Positions 9,048 through 17,597 of a stretch of 64,000 nucleotides of DNA are shown here, piece by piece; positions within the stretch are counted from its first letter, which is position 1, and each line of letters starts with the position of its first letter. The DNA comes from Carboxylicivirga litoralis (lineage in GTDB: Bacteria > Bacteroidota > Bacteroidia > Bacteroidales > Marinilabiliaceae). The stretch is taken from the NCBI RefSeq assembly GCF_025499605.1, contig NZ_JAFMVC010000009.1, positions 62,001 through 126,000 of the forward strand, given 5' to 3'. Both the position numbers and the translations under genes were made by a program. The notes beneath the pieces are model-generated. The model saw only the letters and a program-made list of their open reading frames with translations. It had not been told where the DNA came from and searched no databases.

Positions 9048-10694
9048 ATGTTAAAAATGAAAGCTTTATCAAATTTTAAAAGTGCTGCAATTTCATTTGC
9101 AATCATGGCTTCTATTGCCATTGTTTATACCTCATGTGGTGAGGATGAAAAAATCGTTGAAGTAGAAGTAGAAAAAGAGGTGGAAAAAATTGTTGAGAAA
9201 GAAATCGACCCGAGAACAGATTACAAAACACCTAAGTATGTCTTCTTTTTCATTGGTGATGGAATGGCCAACGTACAGCTTAATGCTGCCGAAGCGGCTT
9301 TAAACAGTTCTGACTTTGGATTAAAATCAGTAGGCGTTGGTGCTTTAAACATGCAAGAGTTCAAAGTATCAGGTATGCAAACAACTCATGCCGAAGACCA
9401 GTATATAACCGATTCGGCAGCGGCTGCAACCGCTTTAGCAACAGGAAAAAAGACTACGGTTGGTACTATTTCGGTGAATGCCGATGATTCGGAAGATTTT
9501 AAGACCATGGCGGAAATGGCTAAAGAGCAAGGCATAAAAGTAGGCATTATTTCAAGTGTGAGCATTGACCATGCCACACCTGCCAGTTTCTATGCACACA
9601 CATCAAGCAGAAACAATTACTACACAATTGGACAAGACCTTGCTAAAAGTAATTTCGATTATTTTGGTGGTGGCGGTGTTCGTTGGAACAAGTATGATTC
9701 TGATGGTGAGACTTCCGGTTTGGCTGAAGATGTTAACTTATTTTTAAACGCTCTGAGCTCAAATGCTTATACATATGTCGATACAAAATCAGAATTTGAG
9801 GCATTAACTTCTGAGAGCGGTAAAGTTTTTGCCACCCTTGAAACGTTTAAAACCGATGTAAGCTCCAACTCAGCAGCTCTTCCATACGAGATTGATCGTC
9901 CTGCAGACCAGCTTTCATTGGCCGACTTCACAAAAAAAGGAATCGAAGTTTTAGATAACGAAGATGGTTTCTTTATGATGGTTGAAGGTGGAAAAATTGA
10001 CTGGGCTTGTCACGCCAACGACGCTGTTGCCTCTGCAATGGATGTGATTGCCTTTGACAAAGCTGTTGGCCACGCCATTGATTTCTATAACGAGCACCCT
10101 GATGAAACCTTAATTATCGTTACTGGCGACCACGAAACAGGAGGATTAACCTTAGGTTATGGTGGAACAAAGTACTCTACAGCGTTTACGTTGCTTAACT
10201 ACCAAAAAATGTCGTACGATGCGTATTACAATAATATTGTTAAGAGTTGGGATCCTGCCACCATTACTTTTGATGAAGCCCTTGCTTCAGCCAAAGAATA
10301 CTTTGGCCTTGGCGATGCTGACAAAACAGAGCTATTGACCAATACTCAAAATGGTGAAGTCACTGTTTCGTTGCAATTATCAACTTATGAAGAAGAAAGA
10401 CTCCGCGAAGCTTTTAACTTGACAATTGACATTATGAATGGCTCAGTTAACTACTGGGAAGCCTGTGATGGATATGATATTGATGTATTTGGCGGAAACA
10501 GTTACAATCCTTTCGTGGTAACTGTTACGCATATCCTTAATGAAAAAGCAGGACTTGACTGGACCAGTTACTCACACACGGCTGTTCCGGTGCCCGTTCT
10601 AGCAATGGGACAAGGCGAGTATGTTTTTACCGGTTATTATGACAATACCGATATTGCCAAGAAAATTATTGAAGTAGCAGGTTACAATAAGTAA
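9048..10694 (+). CDS. alkaline phosphatase, predicted lipoprotein
   Basis: This 548-aa enzyme of the alkaline phosphatase superfamily (PhoA family) hydrolyses phosphate monoesters outside the cytoplasm. A lipobox ends at Cys30 (VYTSC). The metal-site aspartate lies in FIGDGM (Asp71). The phosphoserine nucleophile lies in TDSAAAATALATGKK (Ser123). Further ligands are in VEGGKIDWACH, VTGDHETGG and the final SHTAVPVPV. Between the lipid anchor and the domain is a low-complexity Val/Glu/Lys tract (about 36-53), probably a spacer from the membrane. A second ATG at 9057 is equally possible as start. A strong terminator follows. Phosphate control is likely from family knowledge but no Pho box could be identified. 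Confidence 0.93.
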   Translation: MLKMKALSNFKSAAISFAIMASIAIVYTSCGEDEKIVEVEVEKEVEKIVEKEIDPRTDYKTPKYVFFFIGDGMANVQLNAAEAALNSSDFGLKSVGVGALNMQEFKVSGMQTTHAEDQYITDSAAAATALATGKKTTVGTISVNADDSEDFKTMAEMAKEQGIKVGIISSVSIDHATPASFYAHTSSRNNYYTIGQDLAKSNFDYFGGGGVRWNKYDSDGETSGLAEDVNLFLNALSSNAYTYVDTKSEFEALTSESGKVFATLETFKTDVSSNSAALPYEIDRPADQLSLADFTKKGIEVLDNEDGFFMMVEGGKIDWACHANDAVASAMDVIAFDKAVGHAIDFYNEHPDETLIIVTGDHETGGLTLGYGGTKYSTAFTLLNYQKMSYDAYYNNIVKSWDPATITFDEALASAKEYFGLGDADKTELLTNTQNGEVTVSLQLSTYEEERLREAFNLTIDIMNGSVNYWEACDGYDIDVFGGNSYNPFVVTVTHILNEKAGLDWTSYSHTAVPVPVLAMGQGEYVFTGYYDNTDIAKKIIEVAGYNK

Positions 10695-10718
10695 TTTATA
10701 ACACGAATAATATGCCAC

Positions 10719-10752
10719 AAACTGCATGTAAAAAATTTACATGCAGTTTTTT
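10719..10752 (+). terminator. rho-independent terminator after alkaline phosphatase
   Basis: A perfect 14-bp stem (10719-10732 with 10736-10749), an AAA loop and a T run lie 24 bases past the phosphatase stop. Confidence 0.88.
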
Positions 10753-10778
10753 CACTAATCATTTCTTATTATTAGCCA

Positions 10779-11912
10779 ATGTCGACTCACAACAAACGCT
10801 ATTCAAACATAGCCTTTACATTAATAATCCTGATTTCAACCATTCTATTATCAGTTCTTCCTACAGGTTTTGAAAACCCGATTCTTCTCAGAAATAAAGA
10901 GCATGTTAAATCAACTGTTATTAAAACAAACAATGATGACCTGAACAACTATGGTGTTGTTACTGTCGGCACCCAAGACTTACAACTCGTTCTTGAAAGT
11001 GGCGACTTTAAAGGGGATACAGTGGATGCTCACAATGTGCTTTTGGGACAAAAGAAATTAGATAAAATATTTGCCAAAGGAGACAAGGTATTAACGATTG
11101 TTCAAACAAGCGATACAGGAGATAAAGTCATCAGTGCACGAGCCGATGACCACTACCGCATTCATATAGAATGGATTTTATTGGCCTTATTCGCTTTGTT
11201 TTTAGTTGGCTTTGCCGGCATCACTGGCTTTAAAGCTCTGTTATCATTCTTGTTTACTGCCTTGGCTCTTTGGAAAATCCTTATCCCACTTTTATTAAAA
11301 GGCTTTTCTCCTATTATTGCTTCATTTGGAATTGTCATTTTAACAACAACTGTTATTATTATTCTAATAAACGGATTTTCGAAGAAAGGTATAGTAGCAC
11401 TCAGTGGTTCAATTACCGGAGTTGGCATTACCACACTGCTGGCATTAGTTTTTGGTCACTTTTTTAAGATACCAGGTACCGTTCAGGAATTTTCTGAAAC
11501 CTTGCTTTACACCGGAAATACCCACTTGAACCTCTCTGATATTTTTATCTCCTGCATTTTTATTGCCGCTGCAGGCGCTGTAATGGATGTAGCTATGGAT
11601 ATAGCAGCAGCGCAACACGAGGTATTAGACAACCATCCAACCATTAACACGAAAGAACTAATTAAATCGGGCTTTAACGTGGCTTATCCGGTAATAGGCA
11701 CCATGACCACAACCCTACTTTTTGCCTACTCAGGAAGTTTCATGTTCGTATTTATGGTGTTTATGGCCAAAGGCACTCCCATGATAAGCATCTTTAATAC
11801 TAATTACATTGCGGCTGAAGTATTACATACCTTGGTTGGTAGTTTTGGATTGGTATTAGTAGCACCTATTACTGCAATAATTGGTGGTGTTATGTATGTA
11901 AAAAACAGATAA
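10779..11912 (+). CDS. YibE/F family membrane protein
   Basis: This 377-aa protein matches the YibE/F family of multipass inner-membrane proteins, whose biochemical role is not established. It has an N-terminal membrane anchor (about residues 10-27), a soluble extracytoplasmic domain to about 125, and then seven or eight hydrophobic segments. The conserved AGAVMDVAMDIAAAQ and YPVIGTMTTTLLFAYSG stretches, with their acidic and threonine residues inside membrane segments, are hallmarks of the family. It starts 26 bases after the phosphatase terminator, leaving little room for a separate promoter, so read-through or a promoter overlapping the hairpin is probable. Confidence 0.88.
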   Translation: MSTHNKRYSNIAFTLIILISTILLSVLPTGFENPILLRNKEHVKSTVIKTNNDDLNNYGVVTVGTQDLQLVLESGDFKGDTVDAHNVLLGQKKLDKIFAKGDKVLTIVQTSDTGDKVISARADDHYRIHIEWILLALFALFLVGFAGITGFKALLSFLFTALALWKILIPLLLKGFSPIIASFGIVILTTTVIIILINGFSKKGIVALSGSITGVGITTLLALVFGHFFKIPGTVQEFSETLLYTGNTHLNLSDIFISCIFIAAAGAVMDVAMDIAAAQHEVLDNHPTINTKELIKSGFNVAYPVIGTMTTTLLFAYSGSFMFVFMVFMAKGTPMISIFNTNYIAAEVLHTLVGSFGLVLVAPITAIIGGVMYVKNR

Positions 11913-11938
11913 TTAATACTAAGTACATTAAAATAAAA

Positions 11939-11962
11939 ATCCCCTTGAGAACTCAAGAGGAT
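11939..11962 (-). terminator. terminator after pdxA
   Basis: An 11-bp stem with one G-U pair (11939-11949 with 11952-11962), read on the minus strand, is followed by TTTTATTT. It lies 27 bases beyond the pdxA stop and could also slow plus-strand transcripts from the YibE/F gene. Confidence 0.75.
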
Positions 11963-11988
11963 TAATCGTTTAATATTATTTGACACAA

Positions 11989-13053
11989 TTAGTCTTTTTG
12001 CTCCAACTCATTTATATCATAGCTTTTAAGCGGATTCTTCGACAGCTCAATATTCATCTTGCGGTTGCGACAAACATCAACAGCCAGGTAAACAGCCTCT
12101 TTGAACGAATCGGCATTCGCTTTGTCTTGTCCTGCAATATCAAAAGCTGTTCCATGGTCGGGCGATGTACGTATAAAGGGTAAACCGGCTGTAAAATTCA
12201 CTCCCTTTGAGAAGGTCAGTGTTTTAAAAGGAGCCAAGCCCTGGTCGTGATACATGGCCAAAATTGCATCGAAATTACGGAACTGATCGCTACCAAATAG
12301 TCCATCGGCAGGATATGGTCCCAATGCCATAATGCCTTCTTCTTTAGCTTTATTGAGCGTTGGAATTATAATTTCCTGCTCTTCATTTCCGATCACACCA
12401 CCATCGCCTGCATGCGGATTTAAACCTAATACGGCAATGCGTGGCTTACGAACAGAAAAATCCTGCTGAAGCGTTTTATTTAATGTACGCAACTTCTTTA
12501 ATATACTTTCTTCTGTAATATTTGCGGCTACATCTTTTATTGGTACATGACCAGCCACCACACCAACTTTCATGTGCTCTGATACCATTAGCATCAACGC
12601 TTCACCTTCACCTGCAACCTGGTGTAAATATTCGGTATGACCTGGGAAGTTAAATGACTCTGATTGAATATTTTCTTTGTTAATAGGTGCTGTTACTAAC
12701 ACATCAATCTTACCATCTTTCAAATCATTCACAGCTTTTTCCAAAGCTTTAAAAGCAGAATCACCTCCAATAGTGGTTGACTTACCCAGTTCAACACGAA
12801 TATTGTCATCCAGACAGTTAATAATGTTAACTCGCTTATTGTGGGCATCATCAACACTATTAATACTGTTCAAACTGAAATTTGGAATATTCAATGCCTT
12901 ACGATGATAAGCCGCTACTTTTGACGAACCATAGATAACCGGAATGAAAGAATCAAAAATCCTGGCATCTGATAAAGTCTTAAAAATAACCTCGTAACCA
13001 ATACCGTTTATATCGCCGTGGGTGATGCCCACTTTTATTTTATTTTCGCTCAT
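11989..13053 (-). CDS. pdxA: 4-hydroxythreonine-4-phosphate dehydrogenase
   Basis: This 354-aa cytoplasmic enzyme oxidises 4-phosphohydroxy-L-threonine with NAD in the DXP-dependent pathway to pyridoxal phosphate. Seen motifs are the N-terminal THGDINGIGYEV, PINKENIQ and PGHTEYL in the middle, GLNPHAGDGG for the substrate and metal region, and MYHDQGLAPFKTL with the metal-binding His and Asp. Length fits the family (about 330-360). It lies last in a run of minus-strand envelope and housekeeping genes, 123 bases after the aminopeptidase gene, and has its own terminator. The same strand carries dxr, but that enzyme serves isoprenoid synthesis. Confidence 0.95.
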   Translation of the reverse strand: MSENKIKVGITHGDINGIGYEVIFKTLSDARIFDSFIPVIYGSSKVAAYHRKALNIPNFSLNSINSVDDAHNKRVNIINCLDDNIRVELGKSTTIGGDSAFKALEKAVNDLKDGKIDVLVTAPINKENIQSESFNFPGHTEYLHQVAGEGEALMLMVSEHMKVGVVAGHVPIKDVAANITEESILKKLRTLNKTLQQDFSVRKPRIAVLGLNPHAGDGGVIGNEEQEIIIPTLNKAKEEGIMALGPYPADGLFGSDQFRNFDAILAMYHDQGLAPFKTLTFSKGVNFTAGLPFIRTSPDHGTAFDIAGQDKANADSFKEAVYLAVDVCRNRKMNIELSKNPLKSYDINELEQKD

Positions 13054-13176
13054 AAGTACTGTTTTTCTGATTTTACAAACTGTAAATCAGTAATTGTGCA
13101 CTAAAATTAGTAATAGTTAATTAGTTTTTAGGCAGTAGACAGCAGTTTTATTGAATTAATGCTTCAACTAACTGAA

Positions 13177-14610
13177 CTAGCACTTGCTTTTCAAAAACTC
13201 ATACAACATTCGAACACCAACACCGGAAGCTCCAGCTCCCCGATAACTATCTTCTTTCTTCACAAAAGCCGGCCCTGCAATATCTAAGTGAATCCATGGA
13301 CTTTCAACAAAATGACTTAAGAACTTACCAGCTGTAATAGCACCAGCTTCACGCCCACCAAGGTTTTTAATGTCAGCAATATCCGATTTAATCAGCTCAC
13401 CATATTCGTCCCAGAATGGAAATTGCACAACGCGCTCATACACGCAATCACCAGCATCCTGCAGTTGTTTAAACACCTCATCTGAAGCCGATCCCATACC
13501 AACCGTTGCATATTGCCCCAAAGCCATAACAGCGCTTCCTGTCAATGTTGCTAAGTCAATGACTAACTCCGGTTCATACTTTTTCGAGTACGATAGTGCA
13601 TCAGCTAAAATCAGTCGCCCTTCTGCATCAGTATTCAACACTTCAACCGTTTTTCCATTGTGCATGGTTAAAATATCACCCGGAACAATGGCATTACCTC
13701 CTGGTCGATTATCAGTTGCCGGAATTAACCCAATCACATGAACGGGTAATTTGTTAGAAGCAACAGCCACCAACGAACCAACAACAGATGCTGCACCGCC
13801 CATATCGGCTTTCATATCATCCAAACTTCCCGGAGGTGTTTTAAGGTTGATACCTCCAGTATCAAAAACAACCCCTTTACCAACTAACACGACTGGTTTT
13901 TCATTAGTGGCCTTTTCAGGTTTCCACTCCAGTATATGAAACGCAGGCGGATCAACACTTCCCTTATTGACACCAAGAAGGCCGCCGAACTTAAGTGTTT
14001 CGAGTTTTGACTTATTAAAGATTTCAACATCAAAACCATGAACAGCCCCCAGTTCGGTGATGCGGTCAGAAAGTTCTTCTACGTTTAATGTCGACACCGG
14101 TTCATTAACCAGGTTACGGCTTACGAAAACCGCATTACTCAACAAACGCAGCTCATCAAGGTTGGCTTGATTCAGCACCGATGAAGCCACCCAAATCGTT
14201 AGCTCTTGTGCTTCGTCTTTATTATCTGTCTTATACTTACCAAAGCTATAAGATGACAAAGCCAAGCCTTCTGTTAAAGCTAAAGTAAGGGCTTTATCTC
14301 CAACTAAGTCATAAATACAAACACCTGTTTGCTTGTCTTTTTTCAGTCCGCCATAAATGCTTGAACCATCTTTTCGCAAAGCTTCGTAGCCTTTGTTATT
14401 TAACTCATCATCGGCAACAATGCGCACATAATACACAATGTTGTAGTTCTGAATTGTAATTAATTTTTCTTCGGCTTCTACCTTAGCTTCCACATAGGCT
14501 AAAGCATCGTTATTAAATCCAAAATCTTTAAGTAAAGCTGTGTCTTTAACGAGGAATATATTTCTTACGCCTTCGGGGCGTTCACCCGTGTGTTTTATCG
14601 ATAATTGCAT
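13177..14610 (-). CDS. M17 leucyl aminopeptidase family protein
   Basis: This 477-aa cytoplasmic metallopeptidase removes N-terminal residues from peptides using two metal ions. The C-terminal catalytic domain shows GKGVVFDTGGINLK (Lys245 and Asp250 as metal ligands), MKADMGGAA (about 266-273) and NTDAEGRLILAD with the remaining acidic ligands and the catalytic Arg. The N-terminal domain (about residues 1-160) is poorly conserved, as is normal for the family. It starts 11 bases after the stop of the 134-aa gene, so the two are probably one transcript. The Bacteroidetes branch differs from E. coli PepA, so substrate range is not certain. Confidence 0.93.
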   Translation of the reverse strand: MQLSIKHTGERPEGVRNIFLVKDTALLKDFGFNNDALAYVEAKVEAEEKLITIQNYNIVYYVRIVADDELNNKGYEALRKDGSSIYGGLKKDKQTGVCIYDLVGDKALTLALTEGLALSSYSFGKYKTDNKDEAQELTIWVASSVLNQANLDELRLLSNAVFVSRNLVNEPVSTLNVEELSDRITELGAVHGFDVEIFNKSKLETLKFGGLLGVNKGSVDPPAFHILEWKPEKATNEKPVVLVGKGVVFDTGGINLKTPPGSLDDMKADMGGAASVVGSLVAVASNKLPVHVIGLIPATDNRPGGNAIVPGDILTMHNGKTVEVLNTDAEGRLILADALSYSKKYEPELVIDLATLTGSAVMALGQYATVGMGSASDEVFKQLQDAGDCVYERVVQFPFWDEYGELIKSDIADIKNLGGREAGAITAGKFLSHFVESPWIHLDIAGPAFVKKEDSYRGAGASGVGVRMLYEFLKSKC

Positions 14611-14621
14611 AATGGTATGTA

Positions 14622-15026
14622 TTATTCAGTCAGCTCGGGCGAATCGGTAGATTCACTTTGCCCCTGAGCTTTAAAATATTCTCTAATCATTACTTTTTTC
14701 ATCTCTCGATGAATAATCAATTCAGTCAGTGCATCTTCGTAAGTAGCATCACCCATATCCTTTTGGTAAACAGCCACCTGCGACTCTGTCACATCAATGC
14801 GGTATAAAAAATTAAGAAACTGTGAATAATGTTCGCCCATAATGTGAACGATATGCACGCGCATCTGCTTAAATACCTCATCGTAAAAGTGCTCGACATT
14901 ACCAGAAAAGGTCACTTCAAAACCAAACTCAGCAAAGTCTTTGGTTATCTGAGCAGCCGCTTTTCTGATTAAATCATCGCGGCTACAGGCTTGACGCAAT
15001 GCCTGACTGTTTAGTTCGGGAAGCAT
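14622..15026 (-). CDS. conserved-looking hypothetical protein (134 aa)
   Basis: I do not recognise this family. The 134-aa product is soluble, predicted mostly helical, with no signal peptide or membrane segment. It contains a hydrophobic-aromatic stretch (HYSQFLNFLYRI) and ends in an acidic Ser/Glu/Asp tail. It is packed tightly, three bases after the DUF4837 lipoprotein gene and 11 bases before the M17 aminopeptidase gene, so it is surely translated as part of that operon. The placement suggests a general cellular role, but no function can be assigned. Confidence 0.75.
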   Translation of the reverse strand: MLPELNSQALRQACSRDDLIRKAAAQITKDFAEFGFEVTFSGNVEHFYDEVFKQMRVHIVHIMGEHYSQFLNFLYRIDVTESQVAVYQKDMGDATYEDALTELIIHREMKKVMIREYFKAQGQSESTDSPELTE

Positions 15027-15029
15027 CTG

Positions 15030-16016
15030 TTATTTGAAGTTTAAAGTGTACATCAAGGCTTCCATCTGACGAATTTTGTCTCGCTTATCCGGTTTCTCAG
15101 GCGAATAAACAAAACCATCAGTAATCACCACACGATTGTTCTTTTTATCATGATGTGCCTGAAGAATAAACGGACCACCCATCATATCGTTTTGAACTTT
15201 CCAAAGTCCACGTAATTCAACTACTTCCTTATTATTGATGCTTGCTTTTTTATAGATAACAGGGAAATGATGTTCGGTTGTCATAAACGAACCTGCTGAT
15301 GGCCCTGGCACGTTTTTATTTAAAATAGAGTCGCGCTTATTCAGTAAATACTCTTTTGAGAAAGTACCATCGCCCACATATGGAAACTCATATACAAACA
15401 TGCCCTGAAAACCCCAGTCAGCATCTTCCTGCATCCAGATAAAGGAATCCAACGATTTTTTATTGTTTAAACTTGTTGGCACATTTAAGCGAACACTAAA
15501 AGTTGAGTCAACACGCTTTACTAACTCATCACTTGGATATTTTTTATAGGAAGCAATAAAACGATCTCGCTCTGCCTTGTTAAAAAAGCTAAGAATTTTC
15601 AACTGGTGCTCATCAACCAGTCGTTTTAATGTAGCGGTATCTTTAGCAGTGATGCCCACAACTGCTTGCGGACGTGCCCACCGGTCTTTATAATATTTTA
15701 CAGCATCTTCTTTAACATTGGATTTAACTGTAACCACCACCACATTACGAATTGTTTTCATAAAATTGGTAAACGAACGATGTGGTGCAACACTCATCTT
15801 AAAATGCGGCTCTTCCTGGGGCAAACCCAAATAAGTCTCTCTTAATAAATTCTGTAATTCAACACCTCCGGGCGATGTTTTAATTTTATCATCCATTACC
15901 ACCAGCATTTCGCCGGCTTTACCGCCTACATTAGGTTTATGACTTGATTTTTTATCTTTACAAGCATAGCCTGCAATGACCACCATTATCAGAAGAACAT
16001 ATTTTGAATATCTCAT
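15030..16016 (-). CDS. DUF4837 family lipoprotein
   Basis: This 328-aa protein matches DUF4837, a Bacteroidetes-restricted family of unknown function. It has a lipoprotein signal with the lipobox ending at Cys19 (AGYAC) followed by a Lys/Ser-rich linker. The conserved start of the domain is GKAGEMLVVMDD, and a RNVVVVTV strand follows near residue 90. It is probably anchored to the inner or outer membrane facing the periplasm. It sits 15 bases after the MltD-like transglycosylase gene and three bases before the 134-aa gene, in an operon of envelope proteins. Confidence 0.85.
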   Translation of the reverse strand: MRYSKYVLLIMVVIAGYACKDKKSSHKPNVGGKAGEMLVVMDDKIKTSPGGVELQNLLRETYLGLPQEEPHFKMSVAPHRSFTNFMKTIRNVVVVTVKSNVKEDAVKYYKDRWARPQAVVGITAKDTATLKRLVDEHQLKILSFFNKAERDRFIASYKKYPSDELVKRVDSTFSVRLNVPTSLNNKKSLDSFIWMQEDADWGFQGMFVYEFPYVGDGTFSKEYLLNKRDSILNKNVPGPSAGSFMTTEHHFPVIYKKASINNKEVVELRGLWKVQNDMMGGPFILQAHHDKKNNRVVITDGFVYSPEKPDKRDKIRQMEALMYTLNFK

Positions 16017-16031
16017 ATCAGATTGATTTTA

Positions 16032-17249
16032 TTATTGATAAAGTTGTTTGATCCGATTATCGCTATAGTAGTTATTTAAATATAAAACAGCTTTATAAGT
16101 TGTTGGTTCGTGCGCCACAAAAAAGTATTTCTCCTCCTTTTTAGGTCGCCAGACTATTAAACGCTGATTAATATACAAATTTCGATTGGGAAGGTTATTC
16201 CAATAGATAATGTCACTTATACGGCACTCGTTGTCAATGGCAATTTTATGAAAAAACTCTCCTTTTCTCACCTGATGCACAAAACTTTCACGATCTGTTT
16301 TGTCCCCTATAGGCATAGCCTTACTTATTGGCGGATTTTCTGCTTCAAGTTCATGAACCGCTCTCACAAAATGGATGACCCCCTTTTTAGGCAAAAACAA
16401 ACAAACCGGCTCATCATATACCGGAATATAGTTTTTGGTGTAGGATGGATTTAGCCACTCCACCACTTCAAGAGGCGTTTGGGCTGCCTGATGTATTTGC
16501 TCGAAACTTAAAGACTTATGAATATATACTGTATCAACCTCTTTAAATGTCAATGGCGCCGGATTAAGAGTCACATCATGACGCTGGTAATTATTCATCA
16601 CATAATTAACCGCAATAAAAGCCGGCACATAACTCTGCACTGCTTTGGGCAGATAGGGCTGTAATTCCCAAAAATTGGTTTTACCTCCGGAACGTTCAAT
16701 GGCTTTTTGCACCACACCAATACCACCATTGTAAGCCGCTAATGCCAATTGCCAGTCATTCAGGTTACGATACAAATATTTCAAATAACGACAAGCAGCT
16801 TCAGTGCTTTTAACCGGGTCGCAACGTTCATCAACATAGTTATCCACTTTTAAGTCAAACATGCGCGAAGCATGGTAAAGGAATTGCCAAAGCCCCATAG
16901 CCCCCGAACTAGACTTCGCTCTTGGCTCCAAAGCAGACTCCACTATGGCAAGGTATTTTAATTCCATTGGCAAATCATACTTTGCTAAGTACTCTTCAAA
17001 CAAAGGAAAATAATAATCCGCACGCCCAATAATATTCGATAAGTGCTCGCGTCGCTTAACAGTGTATACGTCAATATAAGCCTGAACTTTGGCATTGTAA
17101 TCCAACTTTACTACTGTTGCCTTATCCAACTCTTTTAATCGGTTCTCGTACATCCAATCCGGATAATGCGGATAATCACTATCTACAAGCACTGTTGCAC
17201 TCAGCACGTTACACATCATTACCATGCCTAATATCAGCATTATTCGCAT
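16032..17249 (-). CDS. MltD-like membrane-associated lytic transglycosylase with LysM domain
   Basis: This protein of about 405 residues cleaves peptidoglycan glycan strands to form anhydromuramyl ends. A signal peptide covers about residues 1-18. The SLT domain shows ESALEPRAKSSSGAMGLWQF with catalytic Glu104, then AYNGG, the typical second motif. A single LysM domain for glycan binding lies near the C-terminus (about 335-385; VRKGEFFHKIA and INQRLIVWRP). The frame continues upstream to a TTG at 17303, but the ATG at 17249 places the signal peptide correctly. It lies between tatA and the DUF4837 gene on the same strand. Confidence 0.92.
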   Translation of the reverse strand: MRIMLILGMVMMCNVLSATVLVDSDYPHYPDWMYENRLKELDKATVVKLDYNAKVQAYIDVYTVKRREHLSNIIGRADYYFPLFEEYLAKYDLPMELKYLAIVESALEPRAKSSSGAMGLWQFLYHASRMFDLKVDNYVDERCDPVKSTEAACRYLKYLYRNLNDWQLALAAYNGGIGVVQKAIERSGGKTNFWELQPYLPKAVQSYVPAFIAVNYVMNNYQRHDVTLNPAPLTFKEVDTVYIHKSLSFEQIHQAAQTPLEVVEWLNPSYTKNYIPVYDEPVCLFLPKKGVIHFVRAVHELEAENPPISKAMPIGDKTDRESFVHQVRKGEFFHKIAIDNECRISDIIYWNNLPNRNLYINQRLIVWRPKKEEKYFFVAHEPTTYKAVLYLNNYYSDNRIKQLYQ

Positions 17250-17345
17250 TTTATCTAACCGTTTTTTTTGAACACTTTGAATATACCAAAGGCCAATCCT
17301 CAATGAGGGTCGGCCTTCGTCTTACTATTTTAATTTAAGTAATAC

Positions 17346-17558
17346 CTACTTAGAAGAGTCGTCGATGGCCTCATCTTTATCTCCATCCGACTTTTTATCT
17401 CCTTCGTTACGTGCCTTTTTAAATTCTTTCATGCCCTGACCAAGCCCTTTCATTAACTCAGGAATCTTACGTCCTCCAAAAAGAAGAACTAAAGCCAATA
17501 TGATAAGAATCATTTCCGGTCCGCCCGGCAGTGCCCATAATAATACGTAACTAGTCAT
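17346..17558 (-). CDS. tatA: Sec-independent translocase subunit TatA/TatE
   Basis: This 70-aa protein is the pore-forming component of the twin-arginine translocase, which exports folded proteins. It has the short N-terminal membrane helix (about residues 14-30), the FGGRKIPELMKGLGQG hinge and amphipathic helix, and a charged Lys/Asp-rich tail. No tatB or tatC is in the window, so its partner lies elsewhere. It follows rseP by 39 bases and has its own -7-like box in that gap. Confidence 0.93.
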   Translation of the reverse strand: MTSYVLLWALPGGPEMILIILALVLLFGGRKIPELMKGLGQGMKEFKKARNEGDKKSDGDKDEAIDDSSK

Positions 17559-17579
17559 ATCTTAATTATTTAGTATATA

Positions 17580-17587
17580 CAAATTTA
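17580..17587 (-). promoter_or_regulatory. candidate -7 box (TAAATTTG) for tatA
   Basis: The minus-strand TAAATTTG lies about 22 bases before the tatA ATG, inside the short rseP-tatA gap. Confidence 0.4.
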
Positions 17588-17597
17588 ATAAACTCGC

